Shown: positions 21,702-27,873 of the stretch, piece after piece
How positions within the stretch are numbered: position 1 is the stretch's first letter
Layout: every line of letters begins with the position of its first letter
IMG/VR virus record: IMGVR_UViG_3300008267_000285
Location: 1 to 34,876 of that record
Length of the DNA: 34,876 nt
Reading direction: 5' to 3' (one strand)
Origin: a virus
Program-made: the position numbers and the translations under genes
The notes under the pieces: model-generated
The model's database searches: none
The model's input: only the letters and a program-made list of their open reading frames with translations
What the model was told of the DNA's origin: nothing

Positions 21702-21951
21702 CGAATTCAATTTCAAAGCGGGCGATCTTATATCGCATAATGGATTTCGTAAAACAATTGGTTTCTTAGTAGAAAAATTATACGTTGGTAAAAAAAAGCG
21801 TATAATGTGGGAAGTATTTTGGTTACATCATCCCCTGTTAAATGAACCAGAAGAGGATAGATGGCAAGTGTTAGACCATCAGTGGCTGCGACCCTTCAAA
21901 CCATGGCCTGGATTCTACAACAAGATGCTTGACAAGTCTGGTAGCAAGTAG
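21688..21951 (+). CDS. SH3-like small protein, 87 aa (TTG start)
   Basis: FNFKAGDLISHNGF, IGFLVEKLYVGKKK, IMWEVFWLHHP and WQVLDHQWLRPF follow the Gly-Asp-Leu ... hydrophobic strand ... pattern of the paralog family and of other phage 'xPGDLV' proteins. TTG 21688 overlaps the previous gene by 14 nt; AAGGTGG is 12 nt upstream. The start MKTYSEF looks like the T4 capsid-targeting sequence, but this is probably chance because it runs straight into the beta barrel. Function unknown. Confidence 0.65.
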   Translation: MKTYSEFNFKAGDLISHNGFRKTIGFLVEKLYVGKKKRIMWEVFWLHHPLLNEPEEDRWQVLDHQWLRPFKPWPGFYNKMLDKSGSK

Positions 21952-21957
21952 TATAGT
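21929..21957 (+). promoter_or_regulatory. Strong sigma70-like promoter of a one-gene unit
   Basis: TTGACA at 21929-21934, a 17-nt spacer and TATAGT at 21952-21957. With the terminator at 22309-22345 it frames the gene at 21994. Confidence 0.7.
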
Positions 21958-21993
21958 AAGTTCATCAAGAGCCCAATGGGCAAGGAGAAAACA

Positions 21994-22284
21994 ATGGCTA
22001 GTTCTACTCGTTCTGCTCGTAATTCCCGCACCGCTAGCACTTCACGTTCAAACCGTGGAACACGTGAAACCTCACGTCAGGAGTCAAACACCGTGGCCGA
22101 TCCAAGCAATGTAGAAAACAGAACTCACCGTATTACTAACTACACCTTTAATTATCATCGTAATCGTACTGCTCGCAAGGCCGGATCAACTGGTTTCTCC
22201 ATCGACTCTTCAGGTGGATCAGTAAATATGACTCTACAGGAAGCTCGTAGCCTTTATAACTTCCTCAATAGCGTCCTTAACTAA
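21994..22284 (+). CDS. Basic Ser/Arg-rich small protein, 96 aa
   Basis: ATG 21994 has AAGGAG 6 nt upstream (an ATG at 21976 lies before it). The first 30 residues are Ser/Arg/Thr-rich (SSTRSARNSRTASTSRSNRG) and disordered. The second half holds TNYTFNYHRNRTARKAGSTG and a C-terminal helix, MTLQEARSLYNFLNSVLN, of a kind common in small phage proteins. The basic tail suggests nucleic-acid binding. With its own promoter and terminator it may be an early, strongly expressed gene. No named family. Confidence 0.8.
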   Translation: MASSTRSARNSRTASTSRSNRGTRETSRQESNTVADPSNVENRTHRITNYTFNYHRNRTARKAGSTGFSIDSSGGSVNMTLQEARSLYNFLNSVLN

Positions 22285-22308
22285 AAAGGGATAAAGCTAA
22301 CCTATTTA

Positions 22309-22345
22309 AAACACCCTGCTATATAAAGTAGCAGGGTGTTTTTTT
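22309..22345 (+). terminator. Intrinsic terminator
   Basis: ACACCCTGCT (22311-22320) pairs with AGCAGGGTGT (22330-22339), followed by a T7 run. The next gene's Shine-Dalgarno follows at once. Confidence 0.95.
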
Positions 22346-22356
22346 AGGAGATCAAC

Positions 22357-22743
22357 ATGAGTTTTGAGGATAAGATATATAAAACTTATAGGAGACTTTT
22401 TAAAAAGTCTGTATATATAGAATGCTCATGTGGATGGAACAATCTTATTGAAGAGTTCATAAAAGAACTTTATGAAGTTTCTAAGCAATTTAAGCGAAAT
22501 GCGATCAAAGTAACCGATATAAAAGAAAAGTTCGGCGGCATGAGGTGTTATGTAGAATACAAGCTGCCAGACGAACAAATAGTTGAAATAGAACAGATAG
22601 TAGGAAAGTACGAAAAACACTCCCATTATGTCTGCTGTTCGTGTGGTTCCGAAGAACATGTCACACCAGCCAAGAGATATTGGGAGTTGCCATATTGTCA
22701 AAATTGTTTAAACACGCCAACGGATACAAAAAATGGAATCTAA
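22357..22743 (+). CDS. Zinc-ribbon phage protein with KEKFGGMRCYV motif, 128 aa
   Basis: The pattern CGW ... LIEEFIKELYEV ... VTDIKEKFGGMRCYVEYK ... HYVCCSCGSE ... PYCQNC belongs to a common uncharacterised phage family (KEKFGGLRFYV ... S-x-x-CExCG ... W-x-x-T-x-C-x-x-C). The last part is a four-Cys zinc ribbon. AGGAG lies 6 nt before ATG 22357. It opens the long run of tiny genes that ends at 30547. Its end overlaps the next gene by 11 nt. Function unknown. Confidence 0.85.
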   Translation: MSFEDKIYKTYRRLFKKSVYIECSCGWNNLIEEFIKELYEVSKQFKRNAIKVTDIKEKFGGMRCYVEYKLPDEQIVEIEQIVGKYEKHSHYVCCSCGSEEHVTPAKRYWELPYCQNCLNTPTDTKNGI

Positions 22744-22978
22744 AAACTATTTATTAGTAGCAACTGGAACAACGACTGGTGCTTTTGAGAAAGTAAACGT
22801 TCTTTGTGATATGCAACTAGCAAAGAGTATTTTACACTGCATTATGAAATCGTCCAGCCGTATTAATCTAGGAGAGATATTTGAAGGAAATAGGACTCAT
22901 ATTGGTGATTTCCGCGTGCGCCCATTTTATCGTGTACGAATCGATAAAGATGGCAATAGCAATGAAGAGATCGCGTAA
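22733..22978 (+). CDS. Hypothetical protein, 81 aa
   Basis: Starts with a strand (NYLLVATGTTTGAFEKVNVL), then an amphipathic helix (QLAKSILHCIMKSSS) and a beta C-terminus (FRVRPFYRVRIDKDGN). Overlaps the previous gene by 11 nt. No family recognised; the pattern suggests a compact alpha/beta protein. Confidence 0.7.
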   Translation: MESKNYLLVATGTTTGAFEKVNVLCDMQLAKSILHCIMKSSSRINLGEIFEGNRTHIGDFRVRPFYRVRIDKDGNSNEEIA

Positions 22979-22999
22979 CAAAAACAGATGAGGTGTGCC

Positions 23000-23182
23000 A
23001 TGAAGTATGATTGCGGAGATCTTGTTTGCTTTGCGTTCACACATCGTAAGAAGCCTACTTATCACGGAATAATCGTAAACTACTATAGTATAAGCGGAAA
23101 CCTTATTTATGAAGTCCAAAGTCTAAATCACTCCATGAATACTTATTCAATATCGGAGAGGTGTATCCTCAAGAAAATCTAA
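23000..23182 (+). CDS. SH3/KOW-like family member, 60 aa
   Basis: ATG 23000 is chosen for AGGTG 4-5 nt upstream; the in-frame ATG 22988 precedes that site. Core: YDCGDLVCFAF, TYHGIIVNYY, LIYEVQSLNHSMNTYSISER and CILKKI. The Cys-Gly-Asp-Leu turn replaces the usual Ile-Gly-Asp-Ile. It is the first of the clustered copies and is followed after 1 nt by another. Confidence 0.75.
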   Translation: MKYDCGDLVCFAFTHRKKPTYHGIIVNYYSISGNLIYEVQSLNHSMNTYSISERCILKKI

Positions 23183-23183
23183 T

Positions 23184-23447
23184 ATGAAGCAACCCAAATG
23201 GCAACCGGGAGATCTAGTAGAGTTTATACCTGGTAATTATTTACACCACGGGTATAATACTAGACACTGGTTAGAGGGTGGCGGTATCGTATTGGATAAC
23301 GAAGATGGGATATACACCGTTCATATATTTAATTTAATAAAAACCTCAGCAAAAAACCTTTCAACTTACCAAATAGGTAGTCAAGTTATAAAGATTCCAA
23401 TCAAAGAAAGCGACGAGTGCGAATGTTTTCGTTCTTTAATTGACTAA
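23184..23447 (+). CDS. SH3/KOW-like family member, 87 aa
   Basis: WQPGDLVEFIPGNYL, then a longer loop and GGGIVLDNEDGIYTVHIFN, with a C-terminal extension (IKIPIKESDECECFRSLID) not seen in the shorter copies. Follows the previous member by 1 nt without an own strong Shine-Dalgarno, so translation is probably coupled. Function unknown. Confidence 0.75.
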   Translation: MKQPKWQPGDLVEFIPGNYLHHGYNTRHWLEGGGIVLDNEDGIYTVHIFNLIKTSAKNLSTYQIGSQVIKIPIKESDECECFRSLID

Positions 23448-23468
23448 TTATGCCGGGAGGATCTATGA

Positions 23469-24059
23469 TTGCAACTTATAACAGAAAAACAATTAAAGGA
23501 AATCTATCGCAACATTAAAGATGATAAGTGTAAGGCTTATGTCGAAGCGTTTAATAAGATATTACCAAAATTTGGTATATCGTCTCCACAACGCATAGCT
23601 GCGTTTCTTGGTCAAGTGGGTGTTGAAAGTGGAGAATTGCGCTACGACAAAGAACTACCCTCAAGATATAACAAAAAGGACCCTAAAGATCCAAAAGAGC
23701 CAATCGGATCATTATATGAAGGTCGTAAGAACCTAGGAAACATCGTAGTTGGTGATGGTCCAAAGTATATAGGACGCGGAGTTCTGCAACTGACTGGTCG
23801 TGCAAACTACGCTGTTATGTCTAAAAAGATAGGCGTCGATATATTAAACAACCCAGAACTAGCCTGTACACCAGAAGTATCTACGCAAATAGCATGCCAA
23901 TATTTTAAAGATCGTGGACTGATAGAATTATCTGATTCTTGGAATATTGATGAAATAACACGTAGAGTCAATGGCAACGCTAAACTTCACCTAAAAGAAC
24001 GCATAGCTTATTCAGAAAAAGCGCTAAACGTGCTTACAAGAGATTTGCCAGTAGCATAA
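23469..24059 (+). CDS. Endolysin, glycoside hydrolase family 19 (chitinase-like), 196 aa
   Basis: It should cleave the glycan strands of peptidoglycan at lysis. The GH19 core reads RIAAFLGQVGVESGELRYDK with the catalytic Glu53 and a second acidic residue, Glu62; then YIGRGVLQLTGRANYAVMSK, NNPELACTPEVSTQIACQY and ITRRVNGN. The usual His before the first Glu is Val here. The start is TTG 23469 (MQLITEKQLKEIY), 8 nt after GGGAGG. An ATG at 23465 is better placed but out of frame and ends after 17 codons. No signal peptide is present, so a holin is needed. Confidence 0.93.
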   Translation: MQLITEKQLKEIYRNIKDDKCKAYVEAFNKILPKFGISSPQRIAAFLGQVGVESGELRYDKELPSRYNKKDPKDPKEPIGSLYEGRKNLGNIVVGDGPKYIGRGVLQLTGRANYAVMSKKIGVDILNNPELACTPEVSTQIACQYFKDRGLIELSDSWNIDEITRRVNGNAKLHLKERIAYSEKALNVLTRDLPVA

Positions 24060-24127
24060 CTAATTATTTAAGAAACATCTTTGAAAGGAATTGGTGGACT
24101 GTAGAGGCGTGTAACACACGATTGATC

Positions 24128-24349
24128 ATGAAAACAACAAAAAGAAAAGACAGAGTCAGTAGCATAGGTATTATATTAATATTATTTTTGTTGTTGTTTT
24201 CTCTATATGAATTCATAAAAGCAGATAGAGAAGCCATAATCAAACACTTGACAGAGTGTAAGAAAGTGTGTTATCCTGCTCAAGTAATCGAAAGTATGTC
24301 ATCTAGACGCTGTTTGTGCCAACAGCTACCACCATCCGTTGAAGAATAA
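24128..24349 (+). CDS. Small membrane protein with Cys-rich tail, possible lysis accessory, 73 aa
   Basis: After a basic start (MKTTKRKDRV) comes one membrane helix (SSIGIILILFLLLFSLYEFI) and a C-terminal part with four Cys residues (CKKVC and CLC). The positive N-terminus predicts N-in topology, putting the Cys part in the periplasm, where disulphides could form. Its position straight after the endolysin suggests an inner-membrane spanin, antiholin or lysis regulator, but no family signature is visible. No clear Shine-Dalgarno precedes ATG 24128. Confidence 0.65.
   Translation: MKTTKRKDRVSSIGIILILFLLLFSLYEFIKADREAIIKHLTECKKVCYPAQVIESMSSRRCLCQQLPPSVEE
24248..24277 (+). promoter_or_regulatory. 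Candidate promoter inside the small membrane protein gene
   Basis: TTGACA at 24248-24253, an 18-nt spacer and TATCCT at 24272-24277. It would serve the two related genes at 24360 and 24553. Confidence 0.35.
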
Positions 24350-24359
24350 GTGAGCAAAT

Positions 24360-24512
24360 ATGAAGCCGAAACAATTTTATGTTATAGTTGATAGGTTCGG
24401 CAATATAATAGACTTCAGAGACGGTTCTTGGAGGCCAAGTGACGTATCTCCCTATAAAGTATGGCACTGGACTGGGGCAATGATGTTGGAGTACCAAGAG
24501 TATGATTTTTAA
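24360..24512 (+). CDS. Short hypothetical protein, 50 aa, paralog of the gene at 24553
   Basis: ATG 24360 to TAA 24510-24512. Reads FYVIVDRFGNIIDFRDGSW, then YKVWHWTGAMMLEYQEYDF. The pattern Y-x-V-x-D-R-x-G-x-x-x-D ... V-x-x-W-T-G-x-x-x-L-E recurs in the next gene, so the two are tandem paralogs with different linker lengths. Function unknown. Confidence 0.65.
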   Translation: MKPKQFYVIVDRFGNIIDFRDGSWRPSDVSPYKVWHWTGAMMLEYQEYDF

Positions 24513-24552
24513 GTATTTTTTTAATGTCCACGATGAGGGACGGGAGCCACAA

Positions 24553-24744
24553 ATGATTTTGAATCCATGCTATATGGTAATTGATCGTGATGGTGACTTT
24601 GTTGACGCTTGTAGTGGCAGACTAGAGCCAAGCGCTCTAGATCACGTTATTGAAAGAGTTAACCGTCAGTTTCCACAAAATGCACCATTCCGAGTTGTTA
24701 AATGGACAGGGCGTGGATTTCTAGAACTAACGGCAGTTACATAG
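24553..24744 (+). CDS. Short hypothetical protein, 63 aa, paralog of the gene at 24360
   Basis: ATG 24553 is favoured over ATG 24502 because GGGAG lies 6 nt upstream and the protein then aligns with its paralog from the start: PCYMVIDRDGDFVDACSGRL ... FRVVKWTGRGFLELT. The insert between the two blocks (ALDHVIERVNRQFPQN) forms a helix missing in the shorter copy. No family recognised. Confidence 0.7.
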   Translation: MILNPCYMVIDRDGDFVDACSGRLEPSALDHVIERVNRQFPQNAPFRVVKWTGRGFLELTAVT

Positions 24745-24755
24745 GAAAATAAATA

Positions 24756-24980
24756 ATGTATATAATTGTACTAGTATCCGATATAAACGTACCAATTTCA
24801 GTACGCAGAACACTAAGTGGAACACCACAAAGGTTCTTAGAATGTGGTGTGGCCGAGCGTATGGCACACGAATATAATCTTTCACTAAACAAGTTCTATA
24901 AAAATGCTGGATATTCATACGTCGTTATGTTGGACGATGGCACATACGATGTAGAAATAACGGTGGAAAATGAATTATAA
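24756..24980 (+). CDS. Hypothetical protein, 74 aa
   Basis: An alpha/beta protein: MYIIVLVSDINVPISVRRTL, a helix (LECGVAERMAHEYNLSLNKF) and a C-terminal hairpin (YSYVVMLDDGTYDVEITVE). The helix with 'AERMAHEYN' resembles short phage proteins that annotate elsewhere only as hypothetical. TAGGAAA precedes ATG 24756. Overlaps the next gene by 11 nt. Confidence 0.7.
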   Translation: MYIIVLVSDINVPISVRRTLSGTPQRFLECGVAERMAHEYNLSLNKFYKNAGYSYVVMLDDGTYDVEITVENEL

Positions 24981-25164
24981 GATAATTCGTAATAGTGCTA
25001 AGTGTCTTGACTGCAACGAAGAGATTGAAAGCCGCCATCGTCATGATTTTGTGCGATGCTCTTGTGGAACTATTGCCGTTGATGGCGGAAAAGATTATTT
25101 GAAACGTAGCTATAAACCAGACGGTAAATGGCAGGATAGCTCCATTACAGTTGATGAAGAATAA
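24970..25164 (+). CDS. Zinc-ribbon protein of the CxxC...VDGGxDYxxR type, 64 aa
   Basis: AKCLDCNEEIESRHRHDFVR, then CSCGTIAVDGGKDYLKRSY matches a widespread small phage/bacterial family with the pattern KCxxCxxxIESxxxHDFxxCxCGxIxVDGGxDYxxR. The two CxxC/CxC pairs should bind one zinc. The function is unknown; the strongly conserved VDGG-x-DY motif suggests a specific partner. Start overlaps the previous gene. Confidence 0.85.
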   Translation: MNYKIIRNSAKCLDCNEEIESRHRHDFVRCSCGTIAVDGGKDYLKRSYKPDGKWQDSSITVDEE

Positions 25165-25193
25165 TCCTCTAAAACCAGAGAAAGGTTATCAGA

Positions 25194-25451
25194 ATGACAA
25201 GATATTATGACTTTACGCCCGATGGAGACTGTTACGTTAACACTTTTAATCCTGGCGCTGGTTGGCAAACAAAAGTTTATAAAGCTAATCCAACAACTGG
25301 GCGTGTCAATTTTGATAATGTTCTAGAGGAAGAACTACACAGGAACCAAGAGGAGGCGTGCGCCCGTCATGGACAAATCCTAAGAAAGTGGACAGGAACA
25401 ACTGTTTATACCGAAGAGGATGGGTTAAACATTGGCGAAGGTGGGTATTGA
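25194..25451 (+). CDS. Hypothetical protein, 85 aa
   Basis: Begins with a beta-like segment (RYYDFTPDGDCYVNTFNPG), has a central helix (VLEEELHRNQEEACARHGQI) and ends with LRKWTGTTVYTEEDG. The KWTG block recalls the end of the genes at 24360 and 24553, a possible distant relation. AGAAAGG lies upstream of ATG 25194. No function seen. Confidence 0.7.
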   Translation: MTRYYDFTPDGDCYVNTFNPGAGWQTKVYKANPTTGRVNFDNVLEEELHRNQEEACARHGQILRKWTGTTVYTEEDGLNIGEGGY

Positions 25452-25638
25452 GCCTGTTGAGGGCGATATAATTTGTAAAACCTATTTCGATGGTTTGAAA
25501 AGACATTACCTCATATTGGATTGTGTGCCAATAGTCAATAAATATATCATAAAATGTTTAGATATAGACGAAGGCGACATGCTGTGGATAGAAATAAAAG
25601 ATGAAGATCGTGATATATACAAGGTGGAGATAATATAA
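25432..25638 (+). CDS. SH3/KOW-like family member, 68 aa (TTG start uncertain)
   Basis: PVEGDIICKTYFDG, HYLILDCVPI, YIIKCLDIDEGDMLWIEIKD and IYKVEII give all strands of the family. It starts at TTG 25432 (GAAGAGG 12 nt upstream) or GTG 25441, both inside the previous gene. The stop overlaps the next ATG as TAATG. Confidence 0.7.
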   Translation: MAKVGIEPVEGDIICKTYFDGLKRHYLILDCVPIVNKYIIKCLDIDEGDMLWIEIKDEDRDIYKVEII

Positions 25639-25862
25639 TGTTTGATAATTTACCATTTAAATTAAATGTTAAGGTTGGTTACCATTATAAAAACACACCT
25701 TATCCCGCACACGATTTTTCAAAATTTAAAAATTATGAAGTACTAAACAGACCAGGTCTTATTGCCTCTAATAGCACAGACTTGAAACAGCAAATCGATT
25801 CCAAGCACAGATTGGATCCAAATGCTGAAACGGTAAGGTACTTCTATTATGAGGTAGCATAA
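25638..25862 (+). CDS. Hypothetical protein, 74 aa, paralog of the gene at 8467
   Basis: TPYPAHDFSKFKNYEVLNRP, then LKQQIDSKHRLD and ETVRYFYYEVA share spacing and key residues with the 76-aa protein at 8467-8697. Both ends are coupled to neighbours by TAATG overlaps. Probably a small family scattered in this genome. Function unknown. Confidence 0.7.
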   Translation: MFDNLPFKLNVKVGYHYKNTPYPAHDFSKFKNYEVLNRPGLIASNSTDLKQQIDSKHRLDPNAETVRYFYYEVA

Positions 25863-26092
25863 TGCGAAAGTTTAAAGTTAATGATAAAGTTATTGTTAGA
25901 GATTGTGAAGAACTGGAGATGCCATGCACAGTCGTTGGCCCCGATGAGTGGATGCCGTCTGTTACGCGTGGTGATGGCAGTGAAATGTTGCTATATAAAA
26001 TCATAGGTAAACACACAAAACGTGGCAATATGGTTTCTGTGCGTGTTGCAGAAGAACAATTGACACATGCTCCATCCAGTGATACAGTGTAG
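25862..26092 (+). CDS. SH3/KOW-like family member, 76 aa
   Basis: FKVNDKVIVRDCEEL, then CTVVGPDEW, LLYKIIGKHTKRGNMVSVRV and EEQL. This copy is the closest to the classic KOW/SH3 pattern of ribosomal and NusG-type domains (F-x-V-x-D-x-V-x-V near the start). The Asn-Asp-Lys turn replaces Ile-Gly-Asp. Coupled to the previous gene. A promoter for the next genes overlaps its end. Confidence 0.7.
   Translation: MRKFKVNDKVIVRDCEELEMPCTVVGPDEWMPSVTRGDGSEMLLYKIIGKHTKRGNMVSVRVAEEQLTHAPSSDTV
26060..26088 (+). promoter_or_regulatory. sigma70-like promoter, near twin of the one at 8181
   Basis: TTGACA at 26060-26065, a 17-nt spacer and TACAGT at 26083-26088. GTGATACAGT is shared with the promoter at 8181-8209. 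The start would be close to ATG 26095. Confidence 0.45.
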
Positions 26093-26094
26093 GT

Positions 26095-26292
26095 ATGACA
26101 GCGACTAACCAACCAGAAGTTGGCGATCTATTTTTTGATAGAGACTATCAAGAACATTTTTTGATAATCGATGAACCGCCAGAGCCCGGTAATGAATGGG
26201 TAAACAGTCGATGGCGTATATATCGCGTAGAAAGTGGCTGTTTTGATTATGAAGCAACGTATGTAATTACCACTAGAACAACAAAGGTTTGA
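26095..26292 (+). CDS. SH3/KOW-like family member, 65 aa
   Basis: PEVGDLFFDRDYQEHFLIID, WRIYRVESGCFDY and a C-terminal strand (ATYVITTRTTKV). Loop lengths differ from the later copies but the strand order is the same. No Shine-Dalgarno is visible; it starts 2 nt after the previous stop or might be read from a leaderless transcript of the promoter at 26060. Confidence 0.75.
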   Translation: MTATNQPEVGDLFFDRDYQEHFLIIDEPPEPGNEWVNSRWRIYRVESGCFDYEATYVITTRTTKV

Positions 26293-26300
26293 TTCCACAC

Positions 26301-26519
26301 ATGTATAATATCGGAGATTTAGTAGAACAAAGATATTATCCAGATTATTTGAACAATAAAAATAATTATTATGGTTGTATGTTCCTTATCTGCGACACAA
26401 AGGATTATCCAGGTGGTCGCAGATACGATTTACTGCAATTAGAAACCGGTGATATGGTAAGGAATATATACCTTCAAGATACTAAATCTATAAAAGTAGT
26501 GAATCTAATAGATGTTTGA
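26301..26519 (+). CDS. SH3/KOW-like family member, 72 aa
   Basis: YNIGDLVEQRYYPDY, YYGCMFLICDTKDY, RRYDLLQLETGDMVRNIYL and IKVVNLIDV. ATG 26301 is preferred to a TTG at 26289 that lies across the previous stop. The sequence has the -LQLETGDM- block also seen in the copies at 26512 and 27874 (LCLEDGKTY, LCLETGYIF). Overlaps the next gene by 8 nt. Confidence 0.78.
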   Translation: MYNIGDLVEQRYYPDYLNNKNNYYGCMFLICDTKDYPGGRRYDLLQLETGDMVRNIYLQDTKSIKVVNLIDV

Positions 26520-26730
26520 AGTTGGTGACTTAATAAGATTGTGTATGTCCGAGGCTTGCGTCAAAGGTCAAGAATACTACATAATAGTAGAAAAACACGA
26601 AGAAAGCCAATATGACCCTTCCGGAAGTGGTCCATACTATGATCTTTTATGTCTTGAAGACGGCAAGACATACGACAAATATCCTTTATCCTACGAAATA
26701 GGAAGTGTATTTTGGTATGAAAAGGTATAA
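26512..26730 (+). CDS. SH3/KOW-like family member, 72 aa
   Basis: MFEVGDLIRLCMS, YYIIVEKHEE, YYDLLCLEDGKTYDKYPLSY and SVFWYEKV. Starts inside the end of the previous member (8-nt overlap), so synthesis is probably coupled. It belongs with its neighbours to the sub-group with a long loop between strands two and three. Confidence 0.78.
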   Translation: MFEVGDLIRLCMSEACVKGQEYYIIVEKHEESQYDPSGSGPYYDLLCLEDGKTYDKYPLSYEIGSVFWYEKV

Positions 26731-26732
26731 AA

Positions 26733-26930
26733 ATGTCGCATAGTTATGAAATTGGCGACATACTTCGCGTAACAGCAATAAATGACCCAGAAGACACTGC
26801 CATAGTACTGGTAATAGAGAATTATAAATTCTCGGATGAATATCTTGTTCACGATCTAACAAATGATAACATCACCCCAGCCATGCTTATTCCGCATTCA
26901 AGGGCTTGGAAGATAGAAAAGCTAGCCTGA
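26733..26930 (+). CDS. SH3/KOW-like family member, 65 aa
   Basis: YEIGDILRVTAIND, TAIVLVIENYK, YLVHDLTNDNITPAMLIP and WKIEKLA. It ends in Leu-Ala, like the Val-Ala end of the terminal array copies. ATG 26733 follows the previous stop by 2 nt. Confidence 0.8.
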   Translation: MSHSYEIGDILRVTAINDPEDTAIVLVIENYKFSDEYLVHDLTNDNITPAMLIPHSRAWKIEKLA

Positions 26931-26947
26931 TACAACAGAGGCTTCAC

Positions 26948-27118
26948 TTGATAAAGCAGATTGATATTGGCGACATACTGCACAGTGATTGTATAGGTTT
27001 TTATTTGCTTATGCTTGAGCAAAATGTCGGAGAGTGGCAAACATTAGAGTTGTTGACTGGGGAAATATGTTATTTTAACGATGAAGACTTGAAATTTTAT
27101 TATACAACTATCAAATAG
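26948..27118 (+). CDS. SH3/KOW-like family member, 56 aa (TTG start)
   Basis: TTG 26948 is chosen because AGAGG ends 6 nt upstream; a TTG at 26906 would overlap the previous gene and add 14 residues that no family member has. IDIGDILHSDCIGFYLLMLE, then WQTLELLTGEICYFNDEDLK. It is the shortest copy and ends TTIK. Confidence 0.7.
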   Translation: MIKQIDIGDILHSDCIGFYLLMLEQNVGEWQTLELLTGEICYFNDEDLKFYYTTIK

Positions 27119-27135
27119 CTAGTTCTAATTAATTT

Positions 27136-27351
27136 ATGCAAGTTTATACAAAGCATAAAATAGGTGATATAATAAATGTTACTATGAATTATGATAATTC
27201 TGGGCATTACCTGATACTAGACATAAAACCAGACGGTTTTAAATTTCAAGACGACATCACTATTCCAACCTACTTGACACTCCACCTAGACAGTGGTATG
27301 CTCTTGGAGAAGTTGGCTATGGTGCTTGATAAGTATGAAAAAATACCATAA
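27136..27351 (+). CDS. SH3/KOW-like family member, 71 aa
   Basis: HKIGDIINVTMNYDNSGHYL, ILDIKPDGFKFQ, YLTLHLDSGMLLEKLAMVLD and KYEKIP. No Shine-Dalgarno is seen before ATG 27136, only AT-rich CTAATTAATTT. A promoter-like site lies in its last third. Confidence 0.75.
   Translation: MQVYTKHKIGDIINVTMNYDNSGHYLILDIKPDGFKFQDDITIPTYLTLHLDSGMLLEKLAMVLDKYEKIP
27274..27302 (+). promoter_or_regulatory. Candidate promoter for the two tiny membrane genes
   Basis: TTGACA at 27274-27279, a 17-nt spacer and TATGCT at 27297-27302, about 80 nt before ATG 27381. Confidence 0.4.
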
Positions 27352-27380
27352 TCCAAGATTATGAATAAGGCAATTAACCA

Positions 27381-27545
27381 ATGCTAACCGCCATACTGTG
27401 CTTTATATGTTTCATCGTTATTATCTTCCCGTTAACCCTATTCAAGACAGGCAAGACGAAGAATCATATATATGGCAATAGCGGTTGGCGAACATTAAGA
27501 TTGAAGAAGATGAAAAACAAAAAAGGGAGAGACTATCATGACTGA
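27381..27545 (+). CDS. Tiny membrane protein, 54 aa
   Basis: ATG 27381 to TGA 27543-27545, with AAGG about 10 nt upstream. The N-terminal half is one hydrophobic helix (LTAILCFICFIVIIFPLTLF), the rest is basic (KTGKTKNHIYG, RLKKMKNKKGR), so N-out/C-in topology is likely. It overlaps the next tiny membrane gene by 8 nt. Position inside the paralog run with a possible own promoter. Possible role in membrane disturbance or superinfection exclusion is speculation. Confidence 0.6.
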   Translation: MLTAILCFICFIVIIFPLTLFKTGKTKNHIYGNSGWRTLRLKKMKNKKGRDYHD

Positions 27546-27663
27546 GATTGCTGCTTTGTTTGTTGTTCTTCCACTGCTCACCTTCTTCATGACGTTTTCT
27601 GTATTTGCCGCACTTAACCTAGCAGAAAAGGTGTTCAAGAAGATCGGCAAGGATGATGTATAA
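27538..27663 (+). CDS. Tiny membrane protein, 41 aa
   Basis: ATG 27538 follows GGGAGA by 8 nt and ends at TAA 27661-27663. A single membrane helix (IAALFVVLPLLTFFMTFSVF) is followed by an amphipathic basic end (AEKVFKKIGKDDV). It overlaps both neighbours, the upstream one by 8 nt and the downstream one by 11 nt. Together with the 54-aa protein it may form a pair of membrane peptides of unknown role. Confidence 0.65.
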   Translation: MTEIAALFVVLPLLTFFMTFSVFAALNLAEKVFKKIGKDDV

Positions 27664-27841
27664 ATCCCCAAGATATGAAATTGGAGACATTCTCCAGATC
27701 AATGGTCGTGGTAACTGCCTCCTTATTGAGGATATACAGGATTATCGCTATCTAATACGTTATCTTTATCGCTCCGATTGCGAAAGACATTGGTATTCGT
27801 TTGGTTATATTGAAACTCAAAATCTTAAAAAGCTAACTTAG
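27653..27841 (+). CDS. SH3/KOW-like family member, 62 aa
   Basis: PRYEIGDILQINGRGNCLLI, EDIQDYRYLIRYLY and WYSFGYIETQNLKKLT. The YxIGDI...LLIEDI core is close to the terminal array copies, especially the gene at 29252 (LLIEDIDNYRYYYRNL). Start is ATG 27653 or 27656; both overlap the tiny membrane gene. Confidence 0.8.
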   Translation: MMYKSPRYEIGDILQINGRGNCLLIEDIQDYRYLIRYLYRSDCERHWYSFGYIETQNLKKLT

Positions 27842-27873
27842 AATATCTTTACTGTTGACAACAACCAAACAAG

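Noticed and set aside
21688-21710. MKTYSEF start resembling the T4 capsid-targeting sequence
   Set aside because: The start codon would be TTG, and the segment passes directly into the SH3-like core (FKAGDLIS) without a separable tag; probably chance.
24091-24114. Seven-codon ORF after AAAGGA between endolysin and membrane protein
   Set aside because: Too short, spacing to the ribosome site is poor, and no regulatory structure joins it to the next gene.
1091-27130. CTAATTA heptamer in several intergenic gaps (1095, 7790, 16567, 20600, 23446, 24060, 27126)
   Set aside because: Suggestive position, but about six copies are expected by chance at this base composition, so I do not claim a motif.
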